Source: Capsicum annuum (taxonomy: Eukaryota > Streptophyta > Magnoliopsida > Solanales > Solanaceae). From it: DNA of 64,000 nucleotides. The stretch is taken from NCBI RefSeq assembly GCF_002878395.1, contig NC_061116.1:120132692-120196691 (forward strand), in the 5' to 3' direction. The notes below the pieces were generated by a model that was given only the letters and a program-made list of their open reading frames with translations, did not search any database and was not told the origin of the DNA. The translations under genes were made by a program, and so were the position numbers. This document shows positions 57,775 through 64,000 of the stretch, piece after piece (position 1 is the first letter of the stretch; every line of letters begins with the position of its first letter).

Positions 57775-60162
57775 CGAGACTACCCCCTAGTCATTACACA
57801 GTGCCTACGGTCCCAAGAGATCACAAGCTAACCCATGAGCTGGTACTTGCTGTGAGCACTGAATAATATAATCATGAATGTGGAAGAATAACTGAAGTTC
57901 CATAAGGTTTTAAATATCTAAAATCAAACTGAAATATAAATCTAGGAAAATGACTATCTGAATCTAGTAAAGTACTGATAAACTAAACAACTAAATGACT
58001 GTAATGTCTGAAAAACCTCTAAGATTGATTGACTGAGAGTTGATGGGACACACCCCCAACTAACTCTACTGACTACTAAAATAAGGACATAAAATAAGAT
58101 AGCCTTTCCTCAAGTCATGAAGACTCACCACCGCTACTGTACTGCTGAGAATATGAGGGACTAAGTGTGATCTGGGAACTGAGCATCGACTCCTATGATA
58201 TGAGACATCATAGTGCAAAATAAAGCTATGTGATCAGCACTTTGAATGTACTGGTATGCTAAATGAGGTAGGCTAACTTGCAAGGTTTCATGAATAAGAA
58301 TAATGATCTATCTGAATATACATCTAAAGTATAGAATACTGAATAGAGAACATGAAATCTGTAGATACTGAACATACATGAAAGTTTATAAAATACTAAA
58401 AATATATGAAAATCTATTAATAATGAGGAAACATGACCAAGCATATGATATGAACTGGATGAAATCTGCAAAATGAAATACTAAAATTAACTGTAATTTG
58501 TACGCTTTGGTCAAACAATACTAACACTAAAGAACTGAACTAGAACTGTAACTGAGACTACATCTTAGACTGTGGGAGGTATCATCTAACCGTCATTCCC
58601 CAATTTGAGTAAATCGTGGTCCAACCTATAACCCCAGTTAGAAGGGTGCTAATACCATGCCACGGGTACTAACGCTGGCTGTGTGGATCCACTAAACTGA
58701 TATCATGTCCAAAGGACTAAGGGTGTCAAGCCTGAATTAACGAGTGACCCCTGTGAGATAGTCAAGCCAAATCTGATGGGTTACTACTCATATCCTATGC
58801 TGGATACGTAGTTTTAAAGTATAGAGACTACTACTAACGACTCTGCCTATCTGACAGGGAAGCCGCCATCCCTACACTCGCTTGGTGCTAAATCCTACTC
58901 CCAACTGAATGACACTGAAATGCTAGACTATTCTAAGTTTAAATGACTGTTCTGATAATGCTCATGAGATAATCTAAGGTTATTCTGAAGATACTGAGAC
59001 AACATTAAGTAAATAGCTATGGTTTCGGATATTCAATACCCCGAGGACTCAAAACAATAGTAGTATCATGACACTAAAACATTGAAGGGCATAGCATGAA
59101 GACTCTTATTAAATCAATTGCTCTTGTAGGCATTTTATCAAACACTTATAGTTCATGGTTTAAAATAATCATAGAATTACTAAAAATAGCATAATCGACA
59201 TGAAATTATCATAGAAAACACTACATCATGATTTAATTCAACAAATGATAACACTAAAGCATGAGGAATCGAATAACAACAATAACTTCATTAAAACATG
59301 GTATTAAATCAAAGTTCATGGAGATTAATGGATTAAATCATTATCTAAAATTAAATAACTTAAAAAGATCATAACTTTATAATTAAAAAGGTTACTTGAG
59401 CTCCATGGATGAAGGAATCCATGGATGAATATCTAACATAGCTAGGATAATGAATTTGTGAGGATTGATGGAGAGTTCTTGAGAAATTTCCTTGAATTTG
59501 AGAGCTATGGTTCTTGTTTTCTAAAAGGGGATCTTCAATTTTGAACAAGAGTTGAATAATGAATGACTATTTAGGTCGATTGAGGCTAAATTTCATATTT
59601 TAGGTTAATTAGGGTCCTAGAAGAAGACCCAATTACCCTTGGACGAATTATAAAATGGAAGCTGAAAACTGAAAAACACAATTTTTTTGGCCTTGGCGTG
59701 GCGCGCCACTATCGCGCCAAGCCACTGGAAAATGGAAAACTAGTACCTAGACAAATGTCGCGATGCGGTGCCATCGCGGTTAAGGTTTGGATGTTATTTT
59801 GGCCACCTCTACGTGCGCCAGCATCGTGAAAACCCACTATAAATTGATAAACGGGAATTTAGACTACTCCATGATATGTCATGATTGCAGAGTCACACTG
59901 GAAATTGATAGTTGTCATTTGGGCTGCCTACACGACACACTGAGGGTTAAAATGATGGTGTTTAACGACTGAAACTTAAAATCGTCATAACTTCTTACTC
60001 GGTTATCGGATTTGGGTGAATTTTATATCGTGGGAAAGCTAATTGAATTTCTTACACAATGATAGGCTCTAAACTAAAAAATAATGAGCATTTCAGAAAT
60101 TTTATATATGAATACTCATGCACTGGGACTTAGATTATGCTTGGGAAATACGGGCTGTTACA
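57775..60162 (-). mobile_element. 3' LTR of element F, minus orientation
   Basis: On the plus strand it runs from TGTAATGACTCGAGAC to ACGGGCTGTTACA, 2.39 kb. The minus-strand start TGTAACAGCCCG follows the polypurine tract of F. The segment 59690-59950 holds words such as GGCGTGGCGCGCCACTATCG and CATCGCGG, about 220-470 bp from the LTR start. Confidence 0.9.
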
Positions 60163-60364
60163 ATATCTCCTCTTTGGAATCATTCATCCCCGAATGAAAC
60201 TGGTTAAGCTGAGGGAACTGATGGACTGAGCTTACACACTGAATATGTATGCATGATTCATGGAATGCATGACTAAACTGATTCATGAATGCATGACAGA
60301 TATGAACATAATGTGCTACTGAAACTGAGCATGATAGAGAAAAATCTTAAGAAAATTTGGTACC
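60163..60364 (-). other. Polypurine tract and 3' UTR of element F
   Basis: On the minus strand it reads GATTCCAAAGAGGAGATATTG directly before the LTR. The rest up to the stop of the polyprotein is non-coding, with repeated ATGCATGA words at 60245-60300. Confidence 0.7.
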
Positions 60365-60850
60365 TTATACTGAATTTAGATTTGCAAAAAAAAGATGAGG
60401 GTACTTGATCCTCATATCTTCTTCTGCCTCCCAAGTGGCTCTCTCAATGGATTGATTCCACCAAAGAACTTTGACTAGTGGAACTTCTTTTTTCCTTAGT
60501 CTACAAACTCGATGATCAAGAATTTCTATTGGAGCTTCCTCAAAGGAAAGATTTTTCTGAATATATATACTTTCTAATGGAACAACTACAGCTGGATCAC
60601 CAATACACTTTTTCAACAATGAGACATTTAACACTGGGTGTATTGAGGTTAAATCTAAAGGCAACTCTAGCTCGTAAGCAACCTTTCTGAAATGACTGAG
60701 AATTCTAAAAGGACAAATATATCAGGGACTGAGTTTGCCTTTCTTGCTGAATCTCTTCACTCCCTTCATGAGAGAGATTTTCAAGAACACAAGATCACCA
60801 ACCTAAAACTTGAGATCCTTTCTCCTCACTTCTGCATACAATTTCTATCA
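60365..60850 (-). pseudogene. Integrase C-terminal and chromodomain-like part of element F
   Basis: The minus frame 60664-60365 reads IHPVLNVSLLKKCIGDPAVV, NLSFEEAPIEILDHRV and VKVLWWNQSIERATWEAEED. This is a well-preserved chromovirus C-terminal domain. The part nearer the integrase core (60690-60850) has stops. Confidence 0.85.
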
Positions 60851-61700
60851 TCTCTAGGCAGCCTTAAGTCTTTCTCTAATCAACTGAACCATTTCCAAAG
60901 CATCAAACACTAAGTTAGGCCCTACTACTGCAGCCTCACCTTCTTCAAACCAACCAATTAGAGAATAGAGAGCCTCAAATGGAGCCTTATGAATACTGGA
61001 ATGATAGTTGTTATTGTATGTGAATTCAATCAGAGGAAAATGGTCATCCCAACTACCTTTAAAATCAACAATGCATGTTCTCAGCATATCCTGAAGAGTC
61101 TAAATGGTCCTTTCTGCTTGACCGTCTATCTGAGGGTGGAAGGCTATACTGAGGTGGACTTAGGTACCAAGACCCTTTTAGAACGCTTTCCAGAAGTGAA
61201 AAGTAAACTAAGTACCTCTATCTAAGATGATAGATAAGGGGACACCGTTCAATCTAACCAACTCTTTGAGATAGAGATTAGAATAGTCCTTGCTTGAGTA
61301 AGAGGTATGGACTGGCAAGAAATGAGTTGATTTGGTCATCATGTCTATGATAACCTAAATAGAGTTATGCTAACGATGGGTACGAGGCAAACTTTTCATA
61401 AAGTCTATTTTCACTTTCTCCCGTTTCCACATAGGAATACTGAACTTCTGCATAGACCCACTAGGGTTCTGGTGATCAACCTTAACTTGCTGGCATGTAA
61501 AGCACTTAGCTACAAACTCTGCAATATCTTTCTTCATCCCACTCCATAAATAGATCTCCCACAAATTGCGGTACATCTTAATGGACCCTAGATGAATAGA
61601 GTAACCTGTACCATGAGCTTTTGCAAGAATTTATTGACTCAACTCATCTACACCAGCCACACACAATCTACCCTGACAACTCAAAACACCATCTCCTCCC
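60851..61700 (-). pseudogene. Integrase of element F
   Basis: The minus frame 61576-61370 has the zinc-binding part MYRNLWEIYLWSGMKKDIAE and CFTCQQVKVDHQNPSG, then KVKIDFMKSLPRTHR with the first catalytic Asp. The minus frame 61087-60854 has MLRTCIVDFKGSWDDHFPLI and NNNYHSSIHKAPFEALYSLI. The middle of the core (about 61100-61370) is broken by stops. Confidence 0.85.
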
Positions 61701-62330
61701 TTGAGAGAAAACCTCCACTTTCTAATCTCTAACTAAATCTTTTAACTTAAATAGACTGGGATCTCTATTCTTCTTTTCCTTCACCTCAGAAACTAGAGAT
61801 GACTCTGAGCTACTCTACACCCATATACTACTTTCTGCTGAATCAAGTAAATGGACACCTAGCCGGGTAAGCTAATGAACTTCCTGCGCTAACTTCTTCT
61901 TACCATACTCAACATAAGTTACACTACCCATAGACATTCTACTGAGAGCATCATCCACTACATTGGCCTTTCCCAAATGATACAGAAAGCTCATGTCATA
62001 ATCCTTCAATAACTCTAACCATCTTCTCTGGCATAAATTCAAATCTTTCTAAGAGAACACATACTGAAGGCTTTTGTGATCTGTGAACACATCTACATGC
62101 ACCCCATACAAGTAATGCCTCTAAATCTTTAAGGCGAATACTACTACTGCTAACTTAAGATCATGAGGTTTAACTTGTCTGGAAGCGTAGGCTATGACCT
62201 TACCTCTCTAACTGAGGACACAACCCAAATCTACTCTGGATGAATCATAGTACACAAAAAAACCATATGAACCTTCTGGTAGAGTAAGAACTAAGGCTGA
62301 GGTGAGTCGAGTCTTCAACTCCTAAATCTA
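61701..62330 (-). pseudogene. RNase H of element F
   Basis: On the minus strand in broken frames: the family [16 protein letters not shown] part near 62105-62055, [17 protein letters not shown] near 62030-61980 and [19 protein letters not shown] near 61975-61915. Stops separate the pieces. Confidence 0.75.
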
Positions 62331-63120
62331 ACCACTGAAACTTAACTTTCTTCTGAGTCAATCTGGACATGGGGGATACAATAAAATAAAACCCTTTAAC
62401 AAACCAATGGTAATAGCCAGCTAAACCTAAGAAACTCTTGATATCTGATGGAGAGATGGGTCTAGGCCAGTTTCTCACCACTTCAGTCTTTTGAGGATCA
62501 ACTCTAATGCCATCACCAGAAATAATATGGCCCAAAAAAGCTACTAATCTTAGCCAGAATTCACACTTACTGACTTTAGCAAACAACTGACGAGCTCTAA
62601 GAGTATGAAGTACTACTCTGAGGTGGTTTGTATGCTTATTTTCGCTACGGGAGTAAACAAGGATGTCATCAATAAAGACTATGAAAAACATGTCCAATTA
62701 CTACTTGAATACTTGGTTCATCAAGTACATGAAGGTTGTTGGGGTATTTGTAAGACCAAAGGTCATGACTAGAAATTCGAAGTGACTATACTGAGTTTAA
62801 AAAGCTATTTTTCAGAATATCACATTCTTTGACTCTAAGCTGATGATAGCCTGATCTATGGTCTATCTTGGAAAAGTAACTGGCACCATGAAGTTGGTAG
62901 AACAAATCATTGATTATAGGAAGTGGGTATTTATTCTTGACTGTGACTTTGTTCAATTGACGGTAGTCTATGCACATTCTGAGAGACCTGTCTTTCTTAC
63001 ACACGAATAGAATAGGTACGCCCTATGGAGAGATGTCGGGTATAATGAATCCCTTCTCTAGGAGATCCTTTAACAGTTCTTTTAGTTCTTTGAGTTCAGC
63101 TGGAGCCATTCTGTATGGCA
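62245..63120 (-). pseudogene. Reverse transcriptase of element F
   Basis: The minus frame 63004-62786 reads [19 protein letters not shown] and [20 protein letters not shown] (first catalytic Asp kept). The minus frame 62697-62245 reads [20 protein letters not shown] (F-I-D-D box intact), [20 protein letters not shown] and [20 protein letters not shown] frameshift and stops lie near 62700-62790. This is the best-preserved polymerase in the window. Confidence 0.9.
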
Positions 63121-63720
63121 GAATAGATATGGGTTATGTATCTGAGAGAAGGTCTATTCCAAAGTCAATTTCTCTTTTGGGATGAACTCCGGGAAGATCT
63201 TCAAGAAACACATCTAATAATTTTTTTACTACTGGGACTAACTAAAGAGTAGGTCGCACGAGATGGTAAATACACCCCTTCGATATCATCTTTATAGCTC
63301 TAAAGTACAAAATTAACTGACCCCTAAGAGTTGTATCACTATCCCTCCATTCAAGGACTGGTTCATTTGGAAACTAAAAATGAACTATTCTATTTCTAAA
63401 ATAAACTGAGGCATAGCATGAGTGGAGCCAATCTATGCTGAGAATGACATCAAAATCCATCATCTCTAACTCTATGAGATCAACTAAGGTAACTTTTTGA
63501 GATATTATGACTGGACAATTCCTGTATACCTGCCTGGCTATAATGGAAACACCTATTGGGGTAGACACTGAAAAGGGCTCTGCTAGAGTTTTAGGACTGA
63601 CTCTGAAATTGACAGTTATATATGGAGTTACAAAAGAAAGATAATCTCCGGGGTCTAGCAAAGCATAAACATATAAGTGAAAGACCTGCAACATACCAGT
63701 AACTACGTCAAGAGAATTTT
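63121..63720 (-). pseudogene. Aspartic protease of element F
   Basis: The minus frame 63694-63374 has ALLDPGDYLSFVTPYI, the active loop; a D-P-G variant is, as I recall, usual in this chromovirus group. SVSTPIGVSIIARQVYRNC and DVILSIDWLHSCYASV follow. The linker to reverse transcriptase continues in broken frames. Confidence 0.85.
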
Positions 63721-64000
63721 CTTAATCTTAGCAGGACTGAAGAGCATATAATCTGTTCAGACATTGACCACTGGTAGCATTGGAAGCGGCACCCTGCTGA
63801 GTTGGGCGGCCGGATGGAACTGACGACTGATGGAACTGGCCCTATTGGCGTGCATCCCTACCTTTATAAGAAACTACCCGACACTCCCGAATCCGATGGC
63901 CTGGCTTACCATACCCAAAGCACACATCACTACCCGCTCTACACTCACCCTGATAGTGTCTGCCGTACTTCTGACATAAAGGATTGGTACAAGCACTACT
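63721..64000 (-). pseudogene. gag C-terminal part of element F with zinc knuckle, running off the window
   Basis: On the minus strand it reads C-x2-CQKYGRHYQGEC (63985-63945) and CFGYGKPGHRIREC (63925-63884), the paired Cys/His motifs of chromovirus gag. Then a Gln/Arg-rich stretch leads to the protease. The rest of gag and the 5' LTR lie beyond base 64000. Confidence 0.85.

Noticed and set aside
1..64000. tRNA, rRNA, host protein-coding genes
   Set aside because: No cloverleaf-type sequence, rRNA core or host exon structure was recognised. The tRNA-like matches are retroelement primer sites.

Overview
The window is plant nuclear DNA from a repeat-rich, AT-rich region. I found no host protein-coding gene, tRNA or rRNA in it. 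Nearly everything recognisable is transposable-element sequence, mostly long terminal repeat (LTR) retrotransposons of the Ty3/gypsy superfamily. There are chromovirus-type elements primed by initiator tRNA-Met, and Athila/Tat-like elements primed by tRNA-Asp. One L1-type LINE and one small hAT-like DNA transposon are also present. The LTR styles, the chromovirus reading frames and a 'putative plant transposon protein' ORF resemble Solanaceae (tomato, potato, pepper, tobacco). That assignment is inference. Every long reading frame is broken by stops or frameshifts, so the coding entries are labelled as pseudogenes.

Layout, left to right. Bases 1-1422 are AT-rich, with a possible small CACTA remnant. 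Bases 1423-4674 are a minus-oriented LTR, and 5455-6173 is the start of another LTR. Bases 6174-33123 are a nest. Element A (Athila/Tat-like: LTR, gag, protease, no polymerase) has its 3' LTR split by chromovirus D (11404-30266), and D has its gag gene split by a second Athila/Tat-like element, B (14341-24028). The split LTR of A runs directly into a second internal region, C, giving an LTR-internal-LTR-internal tandem. Bases 33124-41763 are chromovirus E on the minus strand. Bases 41764-48244 are an LTR (element G) apparently interrupted by a 5'-truncated LINE (42478 to about 47073). Element G (minus) continues to about 51500 and carries a 939-bp hAT-like insertion with a perfect 8-bp target duplication. 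Bases 51501-54385 are the 3' end and LTR of chromovirus H (plus). Bases 54640-57464 are a solo LTR. Bases 57775-64000 are chromovirus F (minus), which runs off the window.

How the parts relate: elements A, B and C have gag (and, in A and B, protease) but no reverse transcriptase or integrase. They would have to be moved in trans by an autonomous relative. Element B carries an extra cargo gene of the plant transposon protein family (PF20167, as I recall the accession), preceded by a candidate spliced leader. Most intriguing is that the unrelated LTR families here each contain, 30-520 bp from the LTR start, a cluster of short self-complementary words. The words differ by family but their position is shared. 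Further arrays of such words occur inside element B and in the 3' UTR of element E.
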